The notes under the pieces are model-generated. The model made no database searches, was not told where the DNA came from, and saw nothing but the letters and a program-made list of their open reading frames with translations. This document shows, piece after piece, positions 24,485 through 33,510 of a DNA stretch of 43,129 nucleotides (within the stretch, counting starts at the first letter, position 1; each line of letters opens with the position of its first letter). The stretch is from Oscillospiraceae bacterium (lineage in GTDB: Bacteria > Bacillota > Clostridia > Oscillospirales > Ruminococcaceae): assembly GCA_029007035.1 (NCBI GenBank), contig JAQXHC010000011.1:1-43129 (forward strand), written 5' to 3'. The translations under genes and the position numbers were made by a program.

Positions 24485-24518
24485 TGGAAAAACATTGATT
24501 TCTTCACCATAGCCGCAC

Positions 24519-24547
24519 TTGACAAACCGTTAAAAATGTAATATAAT
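24519..24547 (+). promoter_or_regulatory. Sigma-A promoter of the Pro/Thr-rich gene and yitT-like gene
   Basis: TTGACA (24519-24524), 17 bp, TATAAT (24542-24547), 38 bases before the ATG. It faces away from the DUF3810 promoter. Confidence 0.9.
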
Positions 24548-24584
24548 GAATAATATTATTATAAAATGAGGAGAGTGTTCTTTA

Positions 24585-25220
24585 ATGAACAAAATAAAGG
24601 AGTTCTATTTCGGCCTGTCGAAATCGACAAGAATAACGCTGATTTCATGCGGAAGCTTTCTTCTGCTTACTATAGTAATACTTTTAATTTTTGTGCTTTT
24701 CCCGATAACGCCGTCTGAAAAAGCTATTGCCAGCTTCGGCCGCGAGGGTCTCGTATATAACGACGAAACAGCTGAAACAACTGAAACAGCTCCGATCACC
24801 GAATCGGCAGTTACTGCAACATCCACAGTGCCGGTTCAGACAGAAACGGTAACAGAATATGAACAGAAGCTCTTTACATTTACAACGATGTCGGGCTATC
24901 TGTCGGGAGGCTATATACGTACAGGCGATGAGGGCATAAACTATAATGAAAATCAGACACAGACCGAGCCGGTCAATGAACCTGTTTATCCGGGTGATAA
25001 TCCGGAACTTCCGATGGAAGCTCCCACTACAGAGCCCGGAAGCAATGAAACACCTATAACAACTCAGCCTTCCACAACACCCGATACTCCCATTCAGATT
25101 CCTACCGACACTCCGATTGCAGAACCAATCACCCAGCCGCCTACGGAAGCGCCAAAGCCGACGGATGCTCAGCCAACTGCACCGCCTCAGCCTACAGCAG
25201 ATATTCCGCCCGAAGAATAA
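24585..25220 (+). CDS. Membrane-anchored Pro/Thr-rich low-complexity protein
   Basis: 211 residues. A short cytoplasmic lead is followed by one membrane helix (about 18-40: LISCGSFLLLTIVILLIFVL). The rest is exposed and rich in Thr, Pro, Glu and Gln: TAETTETAPITESAVTATST early, and repeated PTxxP, TPxxPIxxP and PPTEAPKPT units after residue 135. Only the middle (about 95-120, FTFTTMSGYLSGGYIRTGD) looks like ordinary sequence. The tail resembles wall-spanning or O-glycosylated linkers. No enzyme domain or sorting signal is visible. The gene shares a promoter with the YitT-type gene 15 bases downstream. Its function is unknown. Confidence 0.75.
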   Translation: MNKIKEFYFGLSKSTRITLISCGSFLLLTIVILLIFVLFPITPSEKAIASFGREGLVYNDETAETTETAPITESAVTATSTVPVQTETVTEYEQKLFTFTTMSGYLSGGYIRTGDEGINYNENQTQTEPVNEPVYPGDNPELPMEAPTTEPGSNETPITTQPSTTPDTPIQIPTDTPIAEPITQPPTEAPKPTDAQPTAPPQPTADIPPEE

Positions 25221-25235
25221 ATCCAAGGAGGTAAG

Positions 25236-26123
25236 ATGACACAGAAGATAAAAAAGCTTTTTTCAAAAATATGTTTAAAAAACATTATCATGCTTACAAT
25301 TGCCGGCATTATAAATGCATTCGGCGTAACGTTCTTCCTGTCTCCGGTGAAGCTGTATGACAGCGGCATTTCAGGTACATCGATGCTCCTCAGTCAGCTG
25401 ACGCCTGAATGGCTTTCTTTGTCGTTTTTCCTTATTCTGCTGAATGTTCCGCTGTTCCTTTACGGCTTGAAAAAGCAGGGGAAAGTATTTACGGTTTGTG
25501 CTATCTACACTGTAATAGTATATTCAATTGCGGCATGGCTGATTACAGATATACTTCCGGTTGATGTGAGCTTTGCCTCACCTCTTGCAGGTCAGGATTT
25601 GCTTCTGTGTGCATTGTTCGGCGGTCTTATTTCAGGCATGGGAAGCGGACTCGCAATCCGATTCGGCGGAGCAATGGACGGAATCGAAGTCATGGCGGTT
25701 ATTTTCGCACAGCGTCTCGGAATCACTGTCGGAACATTTGTAATGGGATATAACATCGTATTGTATATCTTATGCGGAATCGCCATTCACAGCTGGATTC
25801 TGCCGCTTTATTCGATAGTCACCTACATGGCTGCGCTGAAAACGGTAGACTACATTGTAGAGGGTATCGACCGCTCAAAAGCGGCTTACATAATCACATC
25901 AAAACCCGATGAAGTCTGCGCTGCGCTTTCGGAACAATTCGGTCAGGGTATGACGATTATTGATGCAAAGGGTTATTATTCAAATTCTGAAAAGTCTCTG
26001 ATTTATTTTGTACTGAACCGCTTTCAGTTGTCGTCAATGCGAAATATTGTCCATACAATCGATAAATCAGCATATATTTCAATTACAGAAATTGCTGATA
26101 TATATAAATCTAACCATAAATAA
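25236..26123 (+). CDS. YitT family membrane protein (DUF161/DUF2179)
   Basis: 295 residues. About five membrane helices start with NIIMLTIAGIINAFGVTFFL. The family motif GSGLAIRFGGAMDGIEVMAV (about 133-152) is followed by the soluble DUF2179 domain (about 210-290: KAAYIITSKPDEVCAALSEQ, then GYYSNSEKSLIYFVL). The family is widespread in Firmicutes and its transport role is unproven. AGGAGG lies before the ATG. It follows the Pro/Thr-rich gene by 15 bases, so both are likely in one transcript ended by the hairpin at 26129-26168. Confidence 0.93.
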   Translation: MTQKIKKLFSKICLKNIIMLTIAGIINAFGVTFFLSPVKLYDSGISGTSMLLSQLTPEWLSLSFFLILLNVPLFLYGLKKQGKVFTVCAIYTVIVYSIAAWLITDILPVDVSFASPLAGQDLLLCALFGGLISGMGSGLAIRFGGAMDGIEVMAVIFAQRLGITVGTFVMGYNIVLYILCGIAIHSWILPLYSIVTYMAALKTVDYIVEGIDRSKAAYIITSKPDEVCAALSEQFGQGMTIIDAKGYYSNSEKSLIYFVLNRFQLSSMRNIVHTIDKSAYISITEIADIYKSNHK

Positions 26124-26128
26124 GTACC

Positions 26129-26173
26129 GCAAAGCCGCTTTTGATAAGATGTGTCAGAAGCGGCTTTGTGTTT
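26129..26173 (+). terminator. Terminator of the yitT-like operon
   Basis: CAAAGCCGCTT (26130-26140) pairs with AAGCGGCTTTG (26158-26168), 11 bp with a 17-base loop, followed by TGTTTTT on the plus strand. Confidence 0.9.
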
Positions 26174-26255
26174 TTCAGACAGATGATTTTACAAATTCCG
26201 GCAGTATAACTGAACTGGTGACATACAGGAACAGATTTACTGGTTTGACGAGAAA

Positions 26256-26289
26256 AACCTGAGAAGAAAACGAATCTTCTCAGGTTTTA
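26256..26289. terminator. Bidirectional terminator before the YdbC gene
   Basis: AACCTGAGAAG (26256-26266) and CTTCTCAGGTT (26275-26285) form an 11-bp stem with an 8-base loop. Both sides carry T tracts. It mainly ends the minus-strand YdbC gene. Confidence 0.85.
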
Positions 26290-26338
26290 TTTCTTTATTG
26301 CCTTAAATACTTTCGGTATCTTTATACCTTGTCGGTTT

Positions 26339-26572
26339 TTATTCAAAAGAATCGAGGTCAATTTCAGCGAGTATGTCTTTAAGATTTGCAAGCTCATCAG
26401 CGGTAAGAGTGATTCCTTTGCCCATTCTTGAATGATCCGGTGACCACTCGCGCAGGTCATACTTAGGCTCGCGCTCGTTCCAGCTGACCATGTTAAGTTC
26501 CTTTGTCCAGCCCTTGGCGTTTTCGCCGAGAACTCCGATCTGTTCGGTGATTTCAAATTTTAATTCTGCCAT
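26339..26572 (-). CDS. YdbC family PC4-like single-stranded DNA-binding protein
   Basis: 77 residues, the whole family length. It opens with ELKFEITEQIGVLGENAKGW and continues with WTKELNMVSWNEREPKYDLR, WSPDHSRMGKGITLT and a C-terminal helix (ADELANLKDILAEI). This is the YdbC/PC4 fold, in which a curved sheet binds single-stranded DNA or RNA; the bacterial role is not well defined. GGAGAT lies upstream of the ATG, and a TTGACA-17-TAAAAT promoter lies 52 bases further. It is a single-gene transcript. Confidence 0.9.
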   Translation of the reverse strand: MAELKFEITEQIGVLGENAKGWTKELNMVSWNEREPKYDLREWSPDHSRMGKGITLTADELANLKDILAEIDLDSFE

Positions 26573-26623
26573 AAAAAATCTCCTGTTCTTTCTGAGCCGA
26601 AGCTCTTTTCTTTACAGATATTT

Positions 26624-26652
26624 ATTTTATCACAAAATAATCAGTTTGTCAA
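26624..26652 (-). promoter_or_regulatory. Promoter of the YdbC gene
   Basis: On the minus strand TTGACA (26652-26647), 17 bp, TAAAAT (26629-26624). Confidence 0.85.
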
Positions 26653-26833
26653 ATACTGGATTTTTTTTGAAAGCAGAATAATATATCTTTTTTTAACTTC
26701 TGAACAACAGACAAATCTGACGGCGCATCGGATTTGTTCAGTACATTCTTAAGAAAAACATAAGATTTACAGCGTGCGTAGATAAGATATTGCTGTTAAA
26801 ATAAGCTTGACAACAGAGGAGGGAGGTATTACA

Positions 26834-29428
26834 ATGATACTTATCAGAGGAAGCTTTCGCCGGTATAGAAGAGATATAATTTCCATTGCTGTAATTGTGT
26901 CTGCATTTATTGCGTTGATTACGGTTATAATGCTGCTGAAATCTGACGGAGTATGGGGCTCGCAGACCGACTGGCAGAATCAGCATTTTGCAATTCCCGA
27001 ATATTTCCGCACACGTTTTTACGAAACAGGCGATCTGTTTCCCGATTTCGCACCGCAGCTGGGTGCAGGTCAGAATATATACAATCTGTCCTATTACGGA
27101 CTTATGAATCCCGTATATATGATCGCATATCTGCTTCCGGAAATCACAATGGCAGATTATATTCAGGCAGCTGGTCTGATTTCCGTGCTTGTTTCGTGCG
27201 TGCTGGTATATTTCCTGATGAAGCGGCATTTTGAAGGTATGCTTCCGCTTTTTCCGGCGATTCTTTTCATGCTGTCTGCACCGCTGATTTTCCACAGTCA
27301 CCGTCATATAATGTTCATAGCTTATATGCCTTTTGAGCTTACCGCAATGCTCGCTGCCGGAGGAGAGGATTCACGGTTTAACAGGGGAGTGCTCATAATT
27401 TCCGCTTACAGTATTCTCTGCACAAGCTTCTATTTCAGTATCAGCGCGTTTGCGGCAATTATTATATACATAGTATTTGCAGAACTTGAACGATTCGGGA
27501 GAATGAAAATCAGCCGGCTTATACAGCGTATAGCTGTCAGGCTGTGGTGTATGTTCCTCGGCGGACTGACCGCAGGAGCACTGTGGCTGCCCACATTTTT
27601 TACTCTTATAAGCGGACGGGAAGGCGGTTCATCATTTGTTAATGTGATGAAGCTGCTGATTCCGACGATAAATCTTGATTACATAATGTATGGTCCATAT
27701 TCCGCAGGAATGACTTCAATCGCCGTAATTTCGGCTGCTGCGCTGCTTATATCCGGCAACAGGGCCGAAAAATTTCTGGCACGGGTTTTTGCAGTATTGA
27801 TCTGCTGTCCGCTGATTATTTACCTTTGCAACGGAACGATGTATATTGATTCAAAAATTCTTATACCGTTTATACCTCTTCTTGCAATAATATGCGGCGG
27901 ATTCACTGTACGGCTTATAAGCGGAAGCATCGGAATACTGCCGCTTTGTGCAGCTATGTCAGTTATTACGGCTGTGGATGTGTTTTTCGGTGAAAGAAAA
28001 TTATGGAATAATCTGATCGTTATCGCCGACACTGCAGTGATCCTATCTGCTGCGGCATATCTTGTCCGGACGCGTAAAAAAACGTTATTCTTTGCTTCCG
28101 CGGCGGTGATTGCGCTGATTAACTGCATGACGGTAAATTTCAATGAAAAGTTTGCGTCAAAGGAGACTGTCAGCGAGCTGTATTCCGACGATGTACGCGA
28201 GCTTGCGGACGAAGCGGCGGCAAGTGATTTCTCATTTTACAGATTTGCGGGAAGCACTTCCGATTCGGGAGAGTCGGTGAATATGATATACGGAGAGGAA
28301 TATTATTCGACAAACATTTATTCATCAGTCAGCAGTCCCGATTACAGAAATTTCCGTTATAATTTTTCCTCGAGTGAAAATATACGATGCAATAATGCCT
28401 GTCAGTGTCAGCCGAAAAACATTGTTTTCAATGTTCTCATGGGCTGCCGGTACAGAATCGACAGCGACCCGGAAGCAATGTCCGGGGAAACGGTCGAATC
28501 GGTCTGCGGAGACAAATATCTTTTCCGCAGCGAAAATTCCCTTCCTGTCGGATATGCCTGTGCGAATACAATGACAGAGCAGCAGTGGAAAAAACTCGGC
28601 AATGCGGAACGTTCCGAAGCAATGCTTGAAAATATTATTATTCCTGTGGAACAAGCAGAAAAAACACTCATTCCGTCAAGCACTTCTGATTTTGATATCG
28701 GATATACCGTAAGCGGAGACACTTCAAAAATCAGAATGGTAAACGGAGCATACGAGGTAAGCAGCGATATCCCGTTCAGCGTTTGCGCCGAGCTTGACAG
28801 ACCTGTTTCAGGAAAGCTTCTGTTCATCCGTTTCCGTGCCGATAATCGTGTTGGAAAGGAATCCGAGCGCAGCAGCGTATGGGTTAGTATTAACGGAGTC
28901 AGAAATACGCTTTCTGCTCCGACATGGAAATATCACAATAAAAATTACGATTTTTCCTATGTGATTTCCTCGGCGGAGACAATCAAACGGCTTGAATTCG
29001 GATTTTCGGCAGGAAATTATATACTTTCCGAATTTGAAATCACAATGCTTGATGAGTCCGCTCTTGCTTTTGCTCCTGCGAATAAGGACAATTTCATAAT
29101 CGACCGCGACACAATGGGCGGCAATACAATAGAGGGGACGATCGACGTCAGCGAGGACGGGTGGTTTAATCTTTCAGTTCCCTATGACAAGGGATTTGAG
29201 ATACTCGTGGACGGTGAGAGAACCGATTATTACAAGACAAACACTGCGTTCATCGGCTTTCCAATAGAAAGCGGCGGACACAGTATTATAATAAATTATC
29301 ATGCTCCGCTGCGGACACCGGGATTGCTTATGACGATCACAGGCGGAATGGCAAGTGCGATGATGCTCGCGTATATGTATTATTGCGAGAGAAAAAGGAC
29401 TTGCGCGGCTGTACCCGCAGGAGCATAG
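26834..29428 (+). CDS. YfhO family membrane protein (GT-C-fold glycosyltransferase-like)
   Basis: 864 residues from the ATG at 26834 with GGAGGGAGG just upstream. It has about 11-13 membrane helices in the first 430 residues and a large C-terminal extracytoplasmic beta-rich domain (about 440-830), then a final helix. The first loop, WGSQTDWQNQHFAIPEYFRT, has the acidic DWxxQ pattern of the YfhO family; GAGQNIYNLSYYGLMNP is also typical. YfhO proteins are needed for sugar decoration of lipoteichoic acid in some Firmicutes and have a GT-C-like fold; that role here is inference. It is followed 12 bases later by a response regulator and its kinase, suggesting an envelope-modification operon with its own control. 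Confidence 0.88.
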   Translation: MILIRGSFRRYRRDIISIAVIVSAFIALITVIMLLKSDGVWGSQTDWQNQHFAIPEYFRTRFYETGDLFPDFAPQLGAGQNIYNLSYYGLMNPVYMIAYLLPEITMADYIQAAGLISVLVSCVLVYFLMKRHFEGMLPLFPAILFMLSAPLIFHSHRHIMFIAYMPFELTAMLAAGGEDSRFNRGVLIISAYSILCTSFYFSISAFAAIIIYIVFAELERFGRMKISRLIQRIAVRLWCMFLGGLTAGALWLPTFFTLISGREGGSSFVNVMKLLIPTINLDYIMYGPYSAGMTSIAVISAAALLISGNRAEKFLARVFAVLICCPLIIYLCNGTMYIDSKILIPFIPLLAIICGGFTVRLISGSIGILPLCAAMSVITAVDVFFGERKLWNNLIVIADTAVILSAAAYLVRTRKKTLFFASAAVIALINCMTVNFNEKFASKETVSELYSDDVRELADEAAASDFSFYRFAGSTSDSGESVNMIYGEEYYSTNIYSSVSSPDYRNFRYNFSSSENIRCNNACQCQPKNIVFNVLMGCRYRIDSDPEAMSGETVESVCGDKYLFRSENSLPVGYACANTMTEQQWKKLGNAERSEAMLENIIIPVEQAEKTLIPSSTSDFDIGYTVSGDTSKIRMVNGAYEVSSDIPFSVCAELDRPVSGKLLFIRFRADNRVGKESERSSVWVSINGVRNTLSAPTWKYHNKNYDFSYVISSAETIKRLEFGFSAGNYILSEFEITMLDESALAFAPANKDNFIIDRDTMGGNTIEGTIDVSEDGWFNLSVPYDKGFEILVDGERTDYYKTNTAFIGFPIESGGHSIIINYHAPLRTPGLLMTITGGMASAMMLAYMYYCERKRTCAAVPAGA

Positions 29429-29440
29429 AAAGGACTTACC

Positions 29441-30166
29441 ATGAACACAATTACTGAAGCGTCGATTCTTGTTGTGGACGACGACCGCGATATAGTTAAC
29501 GCTATTGCAAAGCTGCTTGAAAAAGAGGGCTATACGATATACAAGGCATACAACGGACTGGAGGCGATCGACTGCCTGATGCAGAATGAAATCCACCTTA
29601 TTCTCATTGACATAATGATGCCGAAGATGGACGGACTTTCTGCGATGATGAAAATACGCACGACTAAAAATATTCCGATAATAGTGCTTTCGGCAAAGTC
29701 TGAGGACAGCGATAAGATTCTCGGACTTTCAATGGGCGCGGACGACTATATAACCAAGCCGTATAATCCGATGGAGCTTGCAGCGAGGGTTCAGTCGAAT
29801 CTTCGGAGATATCTCAGTCTCGGAGCGGCTGACAGCACGAAGATAGGTTCGTGTATCAGGATAGGCGGACTGACTCTTGACAGGGAGGCTAAGCAGATCT
29901 ACGCAGACGGAGAGCCGGTTAAGCTCACGGCTACGGAATATAAAATAACCGAGCTTTTAATGGAAAATGCGGGAAGGATTTTCTCAGCTGAGGAAATCTA
30001 TTCACGGGTGTGGAACGAAGAGTGTTATTCGGTAGAAAATACCGTAATGGTTCATATAAGGCATATACGGGAGAAAATAGAAATAAATCCCGGTGAGCCG
30101 CGATATTTAAAGGTAGTCTGGGGAATCGGCTACAAAATTGAAAAGATCGGAGGAATAAAGCCTTGA
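29441..30166 (+). CDS. OmpR family response regulator (VanR/PhoB-like)
   Basis: 241 residues. The receiver domain has VVDDDRDIVN, phospho-acceptor Asp57 in LIDIMMPKMDG, Ser84 and Lys106 in YITKPYNPMEL. The winged helix (about 135-240) has KLTATEYKITELLMENAG, YSVENTVMVHIRHIREKIE and KVVWGIGYKIEK, closest to VanR-type regulators. Its stop overlaps the start of the kinase gene (TTGA), giving tight coupling. With the upstream YfhO gene it probably forms one transcript. Confidence 0.95.
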   Translation: MNTITEASILVVDDDRDIVNAIAKLLEKEGYTIYKAYNGLEAIDCLMQNEIHLILIDIMMPKMDGLSAMMKIRTTKNIPIIVLSAKSEDSDKILGLSMGADDYITKPYNPMELAARVQSNLRRYLSLGAADSTKIGSCIRIGGLTLDREAKQIYADGEPVKLTATEYKITELLMENAGRIFSAEEIYSRVWNEECYSVENTVMVHIRHIREKIEINPGEPRYLKVVWGIGYKIEKIGGIKP

Positions 30167-32514
30167 AGTTTCTTAAAATGAAAATCACACGGATTCTTGC
30201 TTTTGTTGCGGCGTGTATTCTGACAGCATTCTGTACGTTCGGCGCGTCAAAAGCGTTAATAAGCAGAGAGAAAATTTACAACGGCAGTTATTACATACAT
30301 GAGGCAGGATATTACGAGCTTATGAGTGAGCTCTGGGCAGTAAGCGCGATATATCTGCGTAATCTTGACAGCAACGGCAGTTTTACAGGCTCTGCGGAGC
30401 TTGAAAAGTCAACCGAAAAGGCGATGCAGCAGCTTGGACTTATGGATTATGACGGGAATATCACCATTGATGATAACGGTTTATTCGATTATTATGTGTA
30501 CTGCGGCGGAAGAGAACTTTCCAATACGGATAAAAGCTTCGATGAACTTTTAGGTACAGATTATTCTTACTCCTACGAAAACGGAATAATACATGCTGTT
30601 ATGCCTGAAGATAATATGATATGGCAGGAAGATTTCAGCTGGTACAGTACCAATTACGGAATGTATTATTATTATCTTGGCGGTTTTTCAAAAAAAGCGG
30701 CAGTGGCGGTTTTTGATTACGATACTACAGATCTTAACTGCTATACCGACGCATACGGAGTCGATATTTACTATAAGACCGACGGAACTACGCCACTGCC
30801 GTTTATGGAATATTCGGAATATAATGATATTGGGGAGACAACCATGGAGTATGCTGAGGAAAATGACTCCTACGTATCCGAGGATGAACTTCCGAGCAGC
30901 GGTTATCTGATTTATAATTCAGATAATAAGCAGTGGGTTCATATAGATAATAAAAAGTTCGTGAATATACCCGGTGACTGCTCGCAGATAAAAATCTGTA
31001 TCAGACCGACGGAGCAGGTTATCGCAGAGTATGAAAGCATAATATCGGAGCGTGACCGCGAACTGAAGGAATTCGCTGAATCTATGATAAATCTTGTTCC
31101 TGCAGCATTGGCTGCGGTTGTATTGTTTGTATTTTTTATTGCTGCCGGAGGTTACAGCATCGAGCAGAAAAAATACGTTACCGGCAGCTTTGAAAAACTA
31201 TTCACGGAGCTTCCGTTATTTATTATTCTCGCCGTAGTTCTCTGCGGAGGATTTCTGATCAGTACAGATGTTTTCTATACGCTTAAAGAACAGAAAATCT
31301 ATAACCAGCCGATGCTTCTGCCGATTTTTTATACTGCGGCATTCACGCTGCTTATTGCAATTATCTTCGCGATGCTGAATTCAGTGTTTATCCGTATGAA
31401 GTGCCGATGCTTCATTAAGGGCAGTCTTGTTTACAGATTTATGGCATGGATATGGAGAAAAATCAAGGCGGCTTATAAAAAAATGATGGGAGGAATTATC
31501 TCGTGGAAGATGCTTAAAAACAATCTGTTTATGCGCAGCTTTTTCATTCGCCTTGCAATTGCGTTTATCGCAGGGATAGCTGTTGTGCTTCTCGGTATTG
31601 ACTGGAACGTTCCGGCGGAACTGATAGTAATCTGCGGACTTGTGATCCTGGGCGGATATATATGGTTCAACCTGCGCGATTTTAAGTATCTCAGCGGACT
31701 GGAAGAGCAGATTTCCGACATGAACGGCGGCGACTACGGCAAAAAGGAAGTGCCGGAGGGAGCTGTTACCTACACCATGACTGAAAAGCTGAATAATATT
31801 TCAGACGGAATTCAGGCGGCGGTTGATCGTCAGATTAAGTCGGAGCGCATGAAAATTGATCTTGTGACCAATGTCTCTCATGACCTTAAAACACCGCTGA
31901 CCTCAATAATCAGTTACATTAACCTGTTATCCGCTGAAGAACTTAATCCTGCCGCTTCCGACTATGTAAAGATACTTGAAAAAAAGTCAGAACGGCTCAG
32001 GGCGATTGTTTCCGACCTGTTCGACCTTGCAAAGGCTACGAGCCGCACGGATGTTCAGCTCGAAATGATAGATGCGGTTATACTTATAGGTCAGGTTCTC
32101 GGTGATATGGATGACAAAATCAGTGCGAGCGGTATGGAGATACGTACCAATATCAATGCAGAATCTGCTCCCGTAATGGCGGAGGGAAAAAAGCTGTACC
32201 GCGTGATGCAGAATCTTATCGACAATGCTTTGAAATATTCCCTCACCGGAACGAGAATTTGGCTTTCACTTGACGCTGACGGCGGAGAATACGTTATAAC
32301 GCTGAAAAATATATCAGCTTACGAAATGAAGTTTACTCCGGATGAAATTACCGAACGCTTCACAAGAGGAGACGAATCGCGTACAAGCGAGGGAAACGGT
32401 CTCGGTCTTTCGATTGCCAAAAGCTTCACCGAAGCCTGCGGCGGTGAGTTTGAAATCAAAATTGACGGTGATCTTTTTATTGCTGAGATAAGGCTTCCGA
32501 TTGCTGAGAAATAA
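30163..32514 (+). CDS. Large multi-spanning sensor histidine kinase
   Basis: 783 residues. It starts at TTG 30163, coupled to the regulator stop, with GGAGG nine bases upstream; an ATG at 30178 is a weaker choice. There is an N-terminal helix (about 7-27), then a large extracytoplasmic domain very rich in Tyr, Asp and Asn (about 30-305). Five or so further membrane helices (about 308-500) follow, then HisKA with NVSHDLKTPLTSIISYI (His573) and HATPase with QNLIDNALKYS and GNGLGLSIAKSF. The domain order is kinase-competent. The Tyr-rich sensor domain resembles no family I can name. The pair with VanR-like regulator and the neighbour YfhO suggest sensing of the cell envelope. Confidence 0.92.
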   Translation: MKFLKMKITRILAFVAACILTAFCTFGASKALISREKIYNGSYYIHEAGYYELMSELWAVSAIYLRNLDSNGSFTGSAELEKSTEKAMQQLGLMDYDGNITIDDNGLFDYYVYCGGRELSNTDKSFDELLGTDYSYSYENGIIHAVMPEDNMIWQEDFSWYSTNYGMYYYYLGGFSKKAAVAVFDYDTTDLNCYTDAYGVDIYYKTDGTTPLPFMEYSEYNDIGETTMEYAEENDSYVSEDELPSSGYLIYNSDNKQWVHIDNKKFVNIPGDCSQIKICIRPTEQVIAEYESIISERDRELKEFAESMINLVPAALAAVVLFVFFIAAGGYSIEQKKYVTGSFEKLFTELPLFIILAVVLCGGFLISTDVFYTLKEQKIYNQPMLLPIFYTAAFTLLIAIIFAMLNSVFIRMKCRCFIKGSLVYRFMAWIWRKIKAAYKKMMGGIISWKMLKNNLFMRSFFIRLAIAFIAGIAVVLLGIDWNVPAELIVICGLVILGGYIWFNLRDFKYLSGLEEQISDMNGGDYGKKEVPEGAVTYTMTEKLNNISDGIQAAVDRQIKSERMKIDLVTNVSHDLKTPLTSIISYINLLSAEELNPAASDYVKILEKKSERLRAIVSDLFDLAKATSRTDVQLEMIDAVILIGQVLGDMDDKISASGMEIRTNINAESAPVMAEGKKLYRVMQNLIDNALKYSLTGTRIWLSLDADGGEYVITLKNISAYEMKFTPDEITERFTRGDESRTSEGNGLGLSIAKSFTEACGGEFEIKIDGDLFIAEIRLPIAEK

Positions 32515-32546
32515 AGGGAAAATCATTACTGTTCAGGACAAATAAA

Positions 32547-32577
32547 ACGGCTGTCAATCCGACAGCCGTATTTTTTT
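32547..32577 (+). terminator. Terminator of the YfhO-two-component operon
   Basis: Perfect 9-bp stem ACGGCTGTC/GACAGCCGT with a 5-base loop (32547-32569), followed by ATTTTTTT. Confidence 0.92.
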
Positions 32578-32581
32578 GGAC

Positions 32582-32625
32582 ATTGACCGGAATCGACATA
32601 ATCGGCAGACAAACTGCATTATAAT
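32582..32625 (+). promoter_or_regulatory. Candidate Spo0A-activated promoter of spoIIGA-sigE
   Basis: A perfect TATAAT (32620-32625) has no -35 consensus at 17 bp. Instead, 21 bp upstream ends ATCGACA (32592-32598), six of seven matches to the 0A-box TTCGACA. A weaker copy ATTGACC (32582-32588) starts exactly 10 bp before it. In Bacillus subtilis the spoIIG promoter also has 0A boxes over a -35 region set too far (22 bp) from its -10. The resemblance is visible; binding by Spo0A is inference. Confidence 0.5.
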
Positions 32626-32676
32626 AATATTGACGAGCCGGTGAAACGGTGATATTTTGCGGCGTGAGGTGATGCA

Positions 32677-33498
32677 ATGCAGACGATCTATATTGATGTG
32701 CTGATTGTGCTGAATCTGTATGTGAATTTTTTTCTCCTGAAAGCAACGGCAAAAATCACACATTCCCCGTTGGGAATCAGGAGATGCCTCGCAGCGTCAG
32801 CAGCAGGAAGTCTGTTTTCGCTGATGATCCTTGCACCCGAGCTTGGAATAATCCTCGGAACAGCCGTGAAGCTCGGAGCTGCACTGATTATTACTGCTAT
32901 TGCTTTCGGATTGAAGAACAGAAAGCGTATTATTCCGAATCTCATTGTTTTTTTCGCTGCAAATTACGTTCTTGCCGGAGCTGTCTGCGCCTTTTATTCA
33001 TGGCTTGCTCCGGGACTCATGCACTTCAACAATACATATTTTTATATTGATTTTTCACTTGTTATTCTTATTTTCACGACTGCTGCAATTTATTTTTCGA
33101 TCTGCGGCTTCAGATATTTTTTTGACCGTATGCCGCAGGACTGTGAAAGCTACCGCATCATTATACGGTATAAGGGCAGGCTTGCCGCTATGGACGGACT
33201 GGCTGACTCCGGTAATCTTCTTGTCGATTACTTCAGCGGCTCGCCTGTGATTGTATGCGGAATGAGCAGACTTTCGGGAATTTTAGAGCCGTCGGACATT
33301 ACGGAGCAGCTTCCGAAAGGCTTCCGTATCTTGCCATGCTCAACGGTTAACAGTTCTGGAGCGATAACTGTTTTCCGTCCCGATGAGATTGTAATTACCG
33401 AGCTTGAAAGCGGATTACGCAGGAGCGTCGAGGCTCTTGTCGGAATATCCTCGGAAACCGAGAAGGCTGTTTTTAATCCGAAAATTTTAAAGAATTAG
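32677..33498 (+). CDS. spoIIGA: Sporulation sigma-E factor processing peptidase SpoIIGA
   Basis: 273 residues. Five membrane helices occupy about 1-145, starting MQTIYIDVLIVLNLYVNFFL. A cytoplasmic aspartic-protease domain follows, with the single active-site motif MDGLADSGNLLVD (Asp177; DTGN in other species) and GSPVIV. SpoIIGA acts as a dimer that removes the pro-sequence of SigE in the mother cell. GAGGTG lies upstream of the ATG. It is followed 12 bases later by sigE, the conserved Firmicute order. Confidence 0.95.
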   Translation: MQTIYIDVLIVLNLYVNFFLLKATAKITHSPLGIRRCLAASAAGSLFSLMILAPELGIILGTAVKLGAALIITAIAFGLKNRKRIIPNLIVFFAANYVLAGAVCAFYSWLAPGLMHFNNTYFYIDFSLVILIFTTAAIYFSICGFRYFFDRMPQDCESYRIIIRYKGRLAAMDGLADSGNLLVDYFSGSPVIVCGMSRLSGILEPSDITEQLPKGFRILPCSTVNSSGAITVFRPDEIVITELESGLRRSVEALVGISSETEKAVFNPKILKN

Positions 33499-33510
33499 AG
33501 GTGCTGTTTC

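Noticed and set aside
32582..32625. Ordinary sigma-A promoter for spoIIGA using TTGACC (32583-32588) as -35
   Set aside because: The distance to TATAAT is 31 bp, far from the 17 bp seen at other promoters in this window.
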